DNA from: Desulfobacteraceae bacterium
GTDB lineage: Bacteria > Desulfobacterota > Desulfobacteria > Desulfobacterales > SKZT01
Direction: 5' to 3'
Assembly (NCBI GenBank): GCA_011389745.1
Contig: JAABTQ010000003.1
Span: 100,813-164,812 of the forward strand
DNA length: 64,000 nt
Positions 1 through 8,034 of this stretch are shown piece by piece (position 1 is the first letter of the stretch; each line of letters starts with the position of its first letter). The notes under the pieces are model-generated. The model saw only the letters and a program-made list of their open reading frames with translations. It was not told the DNA's origin and searched no databases. The position numbers were made by a program, and so were the translations under genes.

Positions 1-953
1 CCATGGTTGTGGTTCACACGCGCGATCTGGCATTTCAATGGATGGAAAAAATAACGGAATTTTTAAATATTCCCGCCGATGAAATCGGCATGATCGGAGG
101 TGGACAAATCAGGATTGGAGAGCGCATTACTCTGGCCATGGTACAAACCCTTTATAAATGCGCCGCCAATGTATTTCAAAAGATCGGTTTTTTGATTGTC
201 GATGAATGCCATCGCGCCCCCAGCCGAACTTTTACAGAGGCGGTCACGGCATTTGACAGCAAGTACATGCTTGGATTAAGCGCTACACCATGGCGCCGTG
301 ACAAACTTTCAAAGCTGATTTTCTGGCATCTGGGAGACCTTCACTATAAGTTGGAAAGCACCGAGCTTATTAAATCCGGAGATGTGCTTGCGGCTGAAGT
401 AATTGTCCGTGAAACCAATTTCAGGCCATACCATGATGCCAGCATGGAATATACACAAATGATCGCAGAGCTTGTTGCCGACGATGACAGAAACCGCATG
501 ATTGCCGAAGATGTTGCTAAAGAAGCCAGGGACCATTCCGGAGTTTCACTGGTGCTTTCGGACCGCAAGGCCCATTGCGAAACATTGAAAGCTTTGTTAA
601 AATATCGTCATCATATTATCGCAGAGCTTCTTACCGGAGATCTTTCCCCTTTGGAGCGCCAGAATGTTTTAGAACGTTTGAAACGGGGAGAATTCAAGGT
701 TCTTATCGCCACCGGACAGCTCATGGGAGAAGGTTTTGACTGCAGAGACCTGACGACCTTGTTTCTGACTACACCCATTCGCTTCAAAGGTCGGGTGTTG
801 CAATATTTAGGTCGGGTGTTGCGGCCTGCCCCGGAAAAGAAAGCAGCCCGGGTATTTGATTATGTGGATATTCATGTGGAACCATTGAAAGCTGCGGCCA
901 GGCAACGGCTGGGAGTATATCAATTTACATCCGACACTAAAAACACAGAATGA
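1..953 (+). CDS. Superfamily II DNA/RNA helicase, C-terminal part (5' end outside window)
   Basis: The reading frame is open at the left edge, so the true start and the Walker A motif lie upstream. What remains (about 316 residues counted from the first ATG at base 3) holds a DECH box at about residues 67-70, motif III SATPWR at about 93-98, and motif VI QYLGRVLRP near 269-277. This is the layout of COG1061-type SF2 helicases: end of RecA domain 1, then a complete domain 2 with the GFDC segment. Such proteins translocate on or unwind nucleic acid using ATP. Only 4 bases separate its stop from the histidine kinase that follows, so the two may be co-transcribed. The exact substrate cannot be told. 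Family assignment is firm; the subfamily is open. Confidence 0.85.
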   Translation, partial: MVVVHTRDLAFQWMEKITEFLNIPADEIGMIGGGQIRIGERITLAMVQTLYKCAANVFQKIGFLIVDECHRAPSRTFTEAVTAFDSKYMLGLSATPWRRDKLSKLIFWHLGDLHYKLESTELIKSGDVLAAEVIVRETNFRPYHDASMEYTQMIAELVADDDRNRMIAEDVAKEARDHSGVSLVLSDRKAHCETLKALLKYRHHIIAELLTGDLSPLERQNVLERLKRGEFKVLIATGQLMGEGFDCRDLTTLFLTTPIRFKGRVLQYLGRVLRPAPEKKAARVFDYVDIHVEPLKAAARQRLGVYQFTSDTKNTE

Positions 954-957
954 AAAT

Positions 958-2445
958 ATGATTATATCATCTGAAAAAAAGTGGCTGAATGCTTTTCCTG
1001 TGCAAATTATCATTCCGGTAGTATTAACGGTTTTGCTGTTTTTTCTAACTATTTTTTTTCTCATTTTACCCATTCTGAAAGATCAAATGATGACCCGTAA
1101 GCGTGAGATGATACGGGAGTTGACCAAAGCGGCCTGGAGTACTCTGGATGCGTACCGGGAAAAAGAAACCTCCGGTCAGATGGTTCGTGAAATTGCACAG
1201 AGACAGGCACTGGAGCATTTAAGACACCTTCGCTATGGCCCTGAAATGAAAGATTATTTCTGGATTAACGATATGTCCCCCCGAATTATCATGCATCCAT
1301 ACAGACCCGACCTTGAAGGAAATGATATATCTCATTATGCCGATCCCAATGGCAAACTTCTTTTTGTGGAGTTTGTGGAGACGGTAAAAAGTCAAGGTGA
1401 GGGCTATGTGGATTATCAGTGGCAGTGGAAGGATGATCCTGGCAGAATTGTCCCTAAAATCTCTTATGTTAAGGGCTTTTTGCCATGGGGATGGATTGTC
1501 GGCACTGGAATCTATATCGAGGATGTTCGCCAGGAAAGCGCATTGATTACACGAAAACTGACCCTGATGTGTTTTGGTATTCTATGTGTTATTGTTGGAC
1601 TGTCTTCATATATTATCTGGCAGGGTCTGAAATCGGAGCGTCGTCGATTAAAAGCGGAATTGCAGGCAAAAATTCAACAGGAACAAATTTTTCAAGCGGC
1701 AAAAATGACATCTCTGGGTACCTTGGTCTCGGGAGTCGCCCACGAAATCAACAATCCTATTACATCGGTTATGCTAAACGCTCCTATTCTTCAGCGGGTC
1801 TGGAAAAGCATCGATCCTGTCATTCAAAAGCATTGTATGGAAAACGGTGATTTCAAGGTCGGAAGCATGAACTATAGTCAAATACAGGAACGAGTACCGC
1901 TTCTTTTGGAAGATATCTCCGACGGAGCAAAGCGTGTCAAGGTCATTGTTGACGACCTGAAAAATTATGCACGTCAGGCCCCACCGGAAATGAATGATTC
2001 CGTGGATGTCAATGAGGTTGTTAAAAAAGCTTCCGGATTGGTATCCAACCTTGTTAAAAAGTCAACTAAAAATTTCTCAGTTAATTGCGAAAATGGCTTA
2101 CCTGTTTTTAAAGGAAACTCTCAAAAAATTGAACAGGTGATTGTCAACTTGATGGTCAATGCTTGCCAGGCCCTCACGGATAGTTCTCAGCCTATTTCAG
2201 TATCCACCTTTTATGATGCACCATCTGAAACGGTTTGTATTCGCGTATCAGATGGCGGAGAAGGGATGTCAAAAGAGACAATCGAACGAATTACGGATCC
2301 TTTTTTTACCACAAAAAGAGAAAAAGGAGGAACCGGATTGGGTCTCTCCATTTCCGATAAAATCATTCAGGATCATGGAGGTTTTTTGACATTTGAGTCA
2401 GATATCGGAAAAGGCACCAGCGTAACCATGAGTTTTCCAGTTTGA
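958..2445 (+). CDS. Membrane sensor histidine kinase with single Cache domain
   Basis: This 495-residue inner-membrane kinase has a transmembrane segment at about residues 17-40. A periplasmic single Cache (sCache_2-like) domain follows at about 45-190, with the family's FWINDM and GWIVGTGIYI segments. A second transmembrane helix lies at about 200-222. The cytoplasmic HisKA domain carries the phospho-accepting His262 in SGVAHEINNP, followed by a HATPase domain with an N-box (VNLMVNACQAL), DGGEGM and GTGLGLS. Cache domains of this type usually bind small carboxylates or amino acids. The NtrC-type regulator 107 bases downstream is the obvious partner, and the OFA transporter beyond it the likely target. 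I therefore infer a sensor for the transported carboxylate. The signal molecule itself is not known. Confidence 0.88.
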   Translation: MIISSEKKWLNAFPVQIIIPVVLTVLLFFLTIFFLILPILKDQMMTRKREMIRELTKAAWSTLDAYREKETSGQMVREIAQRQALEHLRHLRYGPEMKDYFWINDMSPRIIMHPYRPDLEGNDISHYADPNGKLLFVEFVETVKSQGEGYVDYQWQWKDDPGRIVPKISYVKGFLPWGWIVGTGIYIEDVRQESALITRKLTLMCFGILCVIVGLSSYIIWQGLKSERRRLKAELQAKIQQEQIFQAAKMTSLGTLVSGVAHEINNPITSVMLNAPILQRVWKSIDPVIQKHCMENGDFKVGSMNYSQIQERVPLLLEDISDGAKRVKVIVDDLKNYARQAPPEMNDSVDVNEVVKKASGLVSNLVKKSTKNFSVNCENGLPVFKGNSQKIEQVIVNLMVNACQALTDSSQPISVSTFYDAPSETVCIRVSDGGEGMSKETIERITDPFFTTKREKGGTGLGLSISDKIIQDHGGFLTFESDIGKGTSVTMSFPV

Positions 2446-2552
2446 GCAGTCTATGAAAAATCCGAAATAGATAAAAAACGATCAGGTGTTCAAGATTGAA
2501 TGTATAAAACCAGTACAATATTTTTTAATAAGAATGAAAACAAAGAAATTCT

Positions 2553-3962
2553 ATGAATGAGAAATCAAATCCTATTGATCCCATCTTGATTGTCGATGAT
2601 GAGTTGTCGATTCTTTTGGCTATTGATACGACTTTGCAGCTATCCGGATTCAATAACATCATAACGTGCCAGGACAGCAGGGAGGTGGATCATATCCTAC
2701 AACATAAAAATGTGGAATTGATCTTGCTGGATCTGAACATGCCTCATGTGGATGGAGAAACACTTTTGGATCGAATACGTCAGGGATATCCTGACATTCC
2801 GGTAATTGTTGTCACCGGGGCGGTAGATGTGAATACTGCTGTGCATTGTATGAAGGCCGGTGCTTTCGACTATGTGGTAAAACCCGTAGAAGAGGGAAGA
2901 CTATTGTCGGCTGTGAGCAGAGCGTTGGATTTTCGTGAATTAAAGAGAGAAAATCTTGCCCTTAAGCAACGCATTTTAAAGGAAGACCTTGAAAGTCCGG
3001 AAGCTTTCAAGGAGATTATTACCAAAGATAAAAAAATGTTCGCTATTTTTCAATACATTGAATCCATTGCCGGGTCTTCCCAACCGGTTTTAATTCAGGG
3101 AGAGACCGGGGTCGGTAAAGAATTGATCGCGCAGGCCGTTCATAGATTGAGCAGACCTAAAGGTACATTTGTGGCAGTCAACGTGGCTGGACTAGATGAT
3201 AATGTCTTTTCAGACACCCTATTCGGCCATATTAAAGGCTCATTTACAGGTGCTGACCGGGACCGCTGCGGATTAATCGAAAAAGCCTCATCCGGTACTC
3301 TTTTTCTTGATGAAATTGGTGATTTAAGCCCAAGTTCTCAGGTCAAACTCCTGCGGTTACTTCAGGAACGCGAGTATTTTCCTCTGGGACTCGATGAACC
3401 GAGAAATACCAATGCCAGAATAGTGGCTTCAACGCTCGCCGACTTAAAGAGCCTGGAACATTCTGGAAAATTCAGAAAGGACTTGAACTATCGACTCGGC
3501 ATTCATCATATCCATGTACCTCCTTTAAAGGAACGGAAACAAGATATCAGGCTTTTAACAGATCATTTTCTAAAACTTGCGGCTGCCGAACTCGGAAAAA
3601 AGACACCTACACCCCCTGAAGAACTTTATACACTGCTTTCCAACTATTGCTTTCCAGGAAACATACGTGAACTTCAATCCATGGTTTTCGATGCCGTCAG
3701 CAGGCACAAATCCAAAGTACTCTCCATGGATGTCTTCAAAACCCATATACACCGAGAACAGGAAAGTCGAAATCCACGCAAAACGGTGACAGGCTCAGAC
3801 AATTCTTATCCGCTGAACATTACCGGAGATTTTCCCACCATAAAAGAAGCTACTCAATGGTTAATCGCCGAAGCCATGAACAGATCAGAGGGCAACCAAT
3901 CTATTGCAGCAGGAATGCTTGGAATCTCCCAACAGGCTCTCAGTAAAAGGTTGAAAAAATAA
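2553..3962 (+). CDS. Sigma-54-dependent NtrC-family response regulator
   Basis: This 469-residue protein has an N-terminal receiver domain with phospho-acceptor Asp60 in LILLDLNMP. A sigma-54 AAA+ domain follows, with Walker A GETGVGKE at 183-190 and Walker B TLFLDEIGD at about 249-257. A Fis-like helix-turn-helix lies at the very C-terminus (GNQSIAAGMLGISQQALSKR). The sigma-54 contact loop reads GSFTGA (229-234) instead of the usual GAFTGA. Phosphorylation by the adjacent kinase should drive oligomerisation, binding to upstream enhancers and open-complex formation by sigma-54 RNA polymerase. Three inverted repeats at 4013-4118 and a -24/-12 promoter at 4199 fit this role for the transporter downstream. 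The start ATG lacks a strong ribosome site (AAAGAAATTCT precedes it). Confidence 0.9.
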   Translation: MNEKSNPIDPILIVDDELSILLAIDTTLQLSGFNNIITCQDSREVDHILQHKNVELILLDLNMPHVDGETLLDRIRQGYPDIPVIVVTGAVDVNTAVHCMKAGAFDYVVKPVEEGRLLSAVSRALDFRELKRENLALKQRILKEDLESPEAFKEIITKDKKMFAIFQYIESIAGSSQPVLIQGETGVGKELIAQAVHRLSRPKGTFVAVNVAGLDDNVFSDTLFGHIKGSFTGADRDRCGLIEKASSGTLFLDEIGDLSPSSQVKLLRLLQEREYFPLGLDEPRNTNARIVASTLADLKSLEHSGKFRKDLNYRLGIHHIHVPPLKERKQDIRLLTDHFLKLAAAELGKKTPTPPEELYTLLSNYCFPGNIRELQSMVFDAVSRHKSKVLSMDVFKTHIHREQESRNPRKTVTGSDNSYPLNITGDFPTIKEATQWLIAEAMNRSEGNQSIAAGMLGISQQALSKRLKK

Positions 3963-3974
3963 ATGACAATGCAA

Positions 3975-4002
3975 TGGCCGTCGAAAATTTAGCCGACGGC
4001 CA
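3975..4002 (+). terminator. Inverted repeat after the response regulator gene
   Basis: A perfect 9-bp stem (TGGCCGTCG and CGACGGCCA) with a 10-base loop begins 13 bases after the regulator stop codon. It could end the kinase-regulator transcript. There is no clear T-tract after it, so intrinsic termination would be weak, and it could instead be a protein-binding palindrome. Confidence 0.4.
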
Positions 4003-4012
4003 AAACAAACAC

Positions 4013-4048
4013 ATACAACCTTTTTTGTATACACAACCATGATTGTAT
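4013..4048. promoter_or_regulatory. Two adjacent enhancer-like inverted repeats (ATACAA-N6-TTGTAT)
   Basis: Two 18-bp inverted repeats lie directly end to end. Bases 4013-4030 read ATACAA, six bases, TTGTAT, a perfect palindrome. Bases 4031-4048 read ACACAA, six bases, TTGTAT, with one mismatch. They sit 151 to 186 bp upstream of the -24/-12 promoter at 4199, the normal distance for activator sites of sigma-54 enhancer-binding proteins. I infer that they are binding sites for the regulator encoded just upstream. A third copy lies at 4101-4118. Confidence 0.65.
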
Positions 4049-4100
4049 TCAATAGCGAAACCTTTAATTTAAATGATCTCAAGATTTTTATTTGAAACGC

Positions 4101-4118
4101 CTACAATATTTCTTGTAT
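4101..4118. promoter_or_regulatory. Third enhancer-like inverted repeat
   Basis: The sequence is CTACAA, six bases, TTGTAT. It matches the two sites at 4013-4048 in both half-sites and in the six-base spacing, with one mismatch in the outermost base. It lies 81 bp upstream of the sigma-54 promoter. Recurrence of the same spaced motif three times within about 105 bp in an otherwise AT-rich region argues against chance. Confidence 0.6.
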
Positions 4119-4198
4119 GCCTCTTACTTTATATTCTTAACCCTAATAAAATTAAATATATATTAAATTTCAGGTAGTTAATATATGTTTTTTCTATC

Positions 4199-4214
4199 TG
4201 GCATACCGATTGCT
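4199..4214 (+). promoter_or_regulatory. Sigma-54 (-24/-12) promoter of the OFA transporter gene
   Basis: The 16-mer TGGCATACCGATTGCT matches the RpoN consensus TGGCAC-G-N4-TTGCW in the GG and GC elements and their spacing. It differs only at the sixth and seventh bases (T and A for C and G). Transcription would start near 4225, giving an untranslated leader of about 200 bases before the GTG at 4428. The neighbouring NtrC-type gene and three upstream inverted repeats support it. Confidence 0.72.
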
Positions 4215-4427
4215 TCATATATAATTCAATTGGCAGGATTTAAATTTTACTGAACTTTATTCAATAACTTCGACAAAATTAAATAACTGCACATGGTTAA
4301 CGTTTTTCTCCTGTGTTTTCAGAACCATTATCGTCGGAACGGGGGTGCGATTTTGGATTCCGGGGAGAAATTCATTTTTCATACACTTTAAGCATTTTTC
4401 TTACTTTATACTTAGGAGGGCAAATCC

Positions 4428-5852
4428 GTGGAAAAGATCAAGAACAAAGGTTGGCAGGTAACATTTGCGGGCTTGGGGATCAATCTCGCATTAGGTATTC
4501 TCTATACCTGGAGTATTTTTAGAGCTGAAATCAGCGAATCAATTAAAACAGGTGATGGTCGTTTCGATTGGAATCTTGCTTCCCTGAATGACCCTTATGC
4601 AGTATGTTGTCTGGTTTTCGCTTTTACCATGATCTCAGCTGGAAGGCTCCAGGATAAGGTGAGCCCCAGAATCACTGCCATTTTTGGCGGGCTTTTAACC
4701 GGTGCGGGTTTGCTGGTTATTTCTCAATCTAACATTCTTGCCAACTGGATTCTTGGTTTCGGCATTTTAATGGGCATGGGACTTGGATTCGGTTATGCTT
4801 CGGCAACACCGCCTGCAATCAAATGGTTTCCCGCTCGCAAAACAGGCTTGATCGCCGGTCTTGTGGTGGCAGGATTTGGCTTGGCATCAGTTTACATCGC
4901 CCCTTTGTCGCAATATCTGATCGGTAAATACGGGCTCAGCGAAGCCATGATGATTTTTGGTGTTTCATTCATCATAGTGGTGTGTTTTTTGGCCATGTTT
5001 CTGGTGAATCCTCCGGAAGGATATAAACCCGAAGATACCGATGAAGAAAAAGCATGGGTTAAAGCCAGTAAAAAGCCTGCTTCAACAAAGAAACCCGAGG
5101 AATTTCCTCCCTCTGAAACATTAAGAACAAAAGCCTTTTACAAACTTTGGATTATGTTTTGCATAGGTTCAGGCGCAGGCCTTATCATTATTGGTAGTGT
5201 TGCAGGAATGGCCAAAGCCAGCATGGGTCACCTGGCATGGATCGTTGTGGCACTCATGGCTGTAGGTAATGCAGGTGGTAGAATAATCGCCGGGATCATC
5301 TCCGACAAAATCGGTACTCCCCGAACCCTTGTCATAATGATGACCTTACAGGCAATTGTTATCGGTTCTCTGATTTTTATTCCTGAAGAACAGGGCTTGC
5401 TAATAGTAATCGCCGCGACACTGATCGGTTTTTATTATGGTACCAATCTCTCATTGTTCCCATCGTCAACCAAATCTTATTTCGGTCTGAAAAATTTCGG
5501 TATGAATTACGGCTTGGTATTTTCTGCATGGGGTGTGGGCGGTTTCGTATTTCCCAGAGTTTCCCAGATGCTTGTTGCGTATACCGGTTCTGCTGAAACT
5601 TCTTATATCCTAGCTTCCTTCCTTCTGTTTCTTGCAGCCGGTATGGCACTTATCACCCGCGCTCCCAGAAGCATTCGTGAAAGAGCAACAGTCGTCACCG
5701 TTATGGAACCCGGCAAGGTTTATTCCGGCCACTTCATTTATCAGCCGGTTTTTATGCCTGTACTGAATGCTGATGGCCAGGTGGACGATCAGAATCAAGA
5801 GGAAGAACCCAAAATAACAAAACTCTCTGAACGTAAATTAGCCAAAGCTTAA
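4428..5852 (+). CDS. OFA-family major facilitator transporter (oxalate/formate antiporter family)
   Basis: This is a 474-residue polytopic inner-membrane protein with about twelve transmembrane helices. Its beginning, GWQVTFAGLGINLALGILYTW, is typical of the oxalate/formate antiporter (OFA) branch of the MFS. The GMGLGFGYAS segment and the central hydrophilic loop (about 200-235) also fit the family. OFA proteins exchange or symport small carboxylates; the true substrate here is unknown. The GTG start is chosen because AGGAGG lies 8 bases upstream and the protein then begins at the family's usual point. Expression is probably from the sigma-54 promoter at 4199, controlled by the upstream two-component pair. 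A strong terminator follows. The charged C-terminal tail (about 430-474) is longer than in many relatives. Confidence 0.88.
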   Translation: MEKIKNKGWQVTFAGLGINLALGILYTWSIFRAEISESIKTGDGRFDWNLASLNDPYAVCCLVFAFTMISAGRLQDKVSPRITAIFGGLLTGAGLLVISQSNILANWILGFGILMGMGLGFGYASATPPAIKWFPARKTGLIAGLVVAGFGLASVYIAPLSQYLIGKYGLSEAMMIFGVSFIIVVCFLAMFLVNPPEGYKPEDTDEEKAWVKASKKPASTKKPEEFPPSETLRTKAFYKLWIMFCIGSGAGLIIIGSVAGMAKASMGHLAWIVVALMAVGNAGGRIIAGIISDKIGTPRTLVIMMTLQAIVIGSLIFIPEEQGLLIVIAATLIGFYYGTNLSLFPSSTKSYFGLKNFGMNYGLVFSAWGVGGFVFPRVSQMLVAYTGSAETSYILASFLLFLAAGMALITRAPRSIRERATVVTVMEPGKVYSGHFIYQPVFMPVLNADGQVDDQNQEEEPKITKLSERKLAKA

Positions 5853-5885
5853 ACATATAATTCATTATAGCAGTGATATTAATTA

Positions 5886-5919
5886 AAAAAGTCCGGAGGA
5901 AATTTCCTCCGGACTTTTT
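5886..5919. terminator. Bidirectional intrinsic terminator
   Basis: A 34-base palindrome has a GTCCGGAGG / CCTCCGGAC core flanked by A5 on the left and T5 on the right. It is followed by GTTTT on the plus strand. It lies between the transporter (plus) and the tag glycosylase (minus), which converge, and can serve both. Confidence 0.9.
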
Positions 5920-5994
5920 GTTTTCCCATCATGACTTCATTATAAAAGCACAAGATAAAAAAGTTTGCCATGATCGATTTTCCTGAAAACGCTG

Positions 5995-6561
5995 CTAACC
6001 TATGAGTTCCCGGTACCGGAAACAATCTGTCAGGTGATCATTGACCATTCCTACAGCCTGCATAAATGCATAACAAATGACCGGTCCAACAAATTTAAAT
6101 CCTCTTTTTTTCAAGTCCCGGCTCATGGATAGGGATTCGGGAGTCCTGGAAGGAACATCTTCCGGTTTTACCCAGGAATTGATGATGGGTTTGTTTGCGG
6201 TAAACCGCCAGATAAAATTATTAAAGGTTCCGAATTCATTGCGGACTTTAATAAATGCCCTGGCGTTTTCTATTGCGGAAAAAATTTTCAGGCGATTTCT
6301 GACAATCCCGTAATTGTTCAAAAGCCCTTCAATTTTTTTCGGTTCATAACGGGCCACCAGATCCGGATCAAAATTGTCGAAAGCCGCTTGATAATTATTT
6401 CGCTTTTTGAGTATGGTTATCCACCTCAGGCCCGCCTGGGCACCTTCAAGGACAAGCATTTCAAAAAGCCTTTGATCGTCATGAACCGGCAAACCCCACT
6501 GGGTATCATGGTATTGGATATATAACGGATCGCTTTGCGCCCAGGGGCATCGATTTTTCAT
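5995..6561 (-). CDS. tag: DNA-3-methyladenine glycosylase I
   Basis: The enzyme removes 3-methyladenine from alkylated DNA, starting base-excision repair in the cytoplasm. The protein matches E. coli Tag along its whole length: MKNRCPWA at the start, YHDTQWG, LEGAQAGLRWITILKKR, and LKKRGFKFVGPVICYAFMQA. The four zinc ligands are in place: Cys in RCPW, His in YHD, and His and Cys in NDHLTDC. I chose the ATG at 6561 because it gives the family's normal N-terminus. An upstream in-frame ATG at 6618 would add 19 lysine-rich residues and would start 7 bases after the stop of the small membrane peptide, so translational coupling from there is possible. Neither start has a good ribosome site. Its 3' end faces the bidirectional terminator. 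Confidence 0.9.
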   Translation of the reverse strand: MKNRCPWAQSDPLYIQYHDTQWGLPVHDDQRLFEMLVLEGAQAGLRWITILKKRNNYQAAFDNFDPDLVARYEPKKIEGLLNNYGIVRNRLKIFSAIENARAFIKVRNEFGTFNNFIWRFTANKPIINSWVKPEDVPSRTPESLSMSRDLKKRGFKFVGPVICYAFMQAVGMVNDHLTDCFRYRELIG

Positions 6562-6625
6562 GTTATGATTCTTGATTGGGATCTTTTTTTTCTTTCTTGC
6601 CCGGCAACTGACAGGCATCGCTCAT

Positions 6626-6715
6626 TCAGGTGGAAACGCCCAATTTTGGAAGAATATATTTCATTAAAATAATCCAGCCGGCCACAAAACCAACAAATAT
6701 CAATATTTCTTTCAT
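6626..6715 (-). CDS. Small single-pass membrane peptide, 29 residues
   Basis: This short reading frame is not in standard size ranges but is well supported. AAAAGGAGA lies a few bases before its ATG. The product begins MKEILIFVGFVAGWIILMK and ends YILPKLGVST: one hydrophobic helix followed by a short basic tail. I recall similar peptides (hydrophobic helix, then a LPKxGV motif) in other Desulfobacterota, but cannot confirm this here. It lies directly upstream of tag on the same strand; its stop is 7 bases before tag's alternative upstream start, so the two are probably co-transcribed. No function is known. It could be a small inner-membrane regulator or a subunit of a larger complex. Confidence 0.55.
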   Translation of the reverse strand: MKEILIFVGFVAGWIILMKYILPKLGVST

Positions 6716-6851
6716 TTTACTCTCCTTTTGATTTTACTGATAACATAAGGCATTTCCAGTCCAACATCAAGATCGATAAGATGTAATTTCCTCGGCCCTT
6801 TGACTTATTTCCGTCCTTACCGCTCATGGCTCATGGCTCATGGCTCGTTAA

Positions 6852-7727
6852 TCATTGGCCGGTTGCTTTTAAATTGAAAAAAATATCGTTTTCAAGATAA
6901 TTTTGTTCGATTTTTTGTTGATGCTCTTTGACATCATTTCCGATAAGACCGGCAAGTTCAAAACTGATAAAGTTTATCAAACACGAGATGGCAATGGGAC
7001 TTCCGGTGAAAGGTATGTACCGGGAAGGCGCAATAAGCGATTCATGGGCAAACTGAATGAGGGGGCATTTGGCACTATCGGTGATTAAAACAAGTTTAAT
7101 TCCCAGACGCATGGCATATCTTGCCGTTTTGATCAATTCATTAGGATACCGTGATGTTGCGATGATAACCACCATACTTTCAGAATGAGCCATTCCCAGC
7201 CAATCCAGGGTTGTGGTATCACTTCCCTTGAGAATTCTGACATTTCTACGAATTCGGGTCAAAGACCATCCCATATAATAGGCAAACATGTAAGACATGC
7301 GAGATCCGATTACATACACATCAGGACTGTTTTTCAGCATGTGGATCACCCGTTCGAGAATCTCCATGTCCAATGTTTTAAAAAGCTGTTTGAGATTATC
7401 CATTTCCTGAAATATCACGTGCCTGAATCGCTCCGATCCGGGCATTTCAGAGTTTGTCATGTCGAGACGTTCCAGAAGTGTCAATTCGGTATCCACATGG
7501 TCTCTCAATACCTGCTGAAATTGACTGTAAGTGCCATAGCCCAGGCGACTGACAAACCGCACAACGGTCGCTTCACTCACGTTGCAGCTTTCTGCCAGTT
7601 CCCTGGTGGTCATAAACACCACTTTTCGCGGAACTTTGACGATATGATCCGCCAGAATCCGGCCCTTGGGGGTTAATTGATTCCGGAGATCCGATATTTT
7701 TTCCAAAATGGCATTTGATTGTTCCAT
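6852..7727 (-). CDS. MurR/RpiR-family transcriptional regulator with SIS domain
   Basis: The 291-residue product has an N-terminal RpiR helix-turn-helix (about residues 5-80, with TTRELAESCNVSEATVVRF). A C-terminal SIS domain (about 125-260, with VYVIGSRMSYMFAYYMGW and VVIIATSRYPNE) normally binds a phosphosugar or other small ligand. I chose the ATG at 7727 (MEQSNAILEKI) because AAAAGGA precedes it at good spacing and the family normally starts there; an upstream ATG at 7787 has no ribosome site. It is divergent from soxBDAG, and a perfect 23-bp palindrome lies between them, so it probably controls sarcosine oxidation. RpiR proteins can act as repressors or activators. The ligand is not evident. 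Confidence 0.87.
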   Translation of the reverse strand: MEQSNAILEKISDLRNQLTPKGRILADHIVKVPRKVVFMTTRELAESCNVSEATVVRFVSRLGYGTYSQFQQVLRDHVDTELTLLERLDMTNSEMPGSERFRHVIFQEMDNLKQLFKTLDMEILERVIHMLKNSPDVYVIGSRMSYMFAYYMGWSLTRIRRNVRILKGSDTTTLDWLGMAHSESMVVIIATSRYPNELIKTARYAMRLGIKLVLITDSAKCPLIQFAHESLIAPSRYIPFTGSPIAISCLINFISFELAGLIGNDVKEHQQKIEQNYLENDIFFNLKATGQ

Positions 7728-8034
7728 CACAATGATTCCTTTTGGCTTTTTTCGCTCCATCCAAAAAAATGATATGATATGTTTCATTTAAAAACGCTGA
7801 TCAGTTATAAATCGACAGCCTTCTTTTTTGAAAAATACATTCCACTGACTGTAACAATACAAGCTCAGAATGTTATTACCAAAAATACAAAGACAGCACA
7901 ACAGACAAATGCATGGAGGGTCATTTTATTGTAATAAATACTTTCATTAAACGTTGACATTTTTCCATAAATATGAAATGAATCATTTCATATTGGTCGG
8001 ATATCATTTAATGCTGAGGAATTGAGGTGGTCAG
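7728..8034. other. Divergent rpiR/soxB intergenic control region
   Basis: These 307 bases separate two divergent starts. On the sox side there is TTGACA at 7954-7959, and the place where a -10 box would fall is covered by the 23-bp palindrome at 7971-7993. On the rpiR side, 7769-7787 contains a looser repeat of the same kind (ATGA ... TTTCAT), which could be a weaker second operator. No further gene is visible. Confidence 0.5.
7971..7993. promoter_or_regulatory. Perfect 23-bp palindrome, likely RpiR operator of the sox operon
   Basis: The half-site ATATGAAATGA is followed by a single A and then its exact complement TCATTTCATAT. It begins 12 bases after a TTGACA box, so a bound protein would cover the promoter's -10 region. 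It lies 41 bases before the soxB start. The adjacent divergent rpiR gene is the natural candidate for the protein that binds it. Confidence 0.65.

Noticed and set aside
2513..2530. GTACAA-N6-TTAATA, a possible fourth enhancer site before the regulator gene
   Set aside because: Only one half-site matches the motif, and no -24/-12 promoter is visible downstream.
6823..6843. Three tandem CTCATGG units
   Set aside because: Too short to be a CRISPR or other array; noted only as a local repeat upstream of nothing evident.
7185..7676. 163-residue plus-strand frame
   Set aside because: Complement of the RpiR-type regulator gene; no family and no ribosome site.
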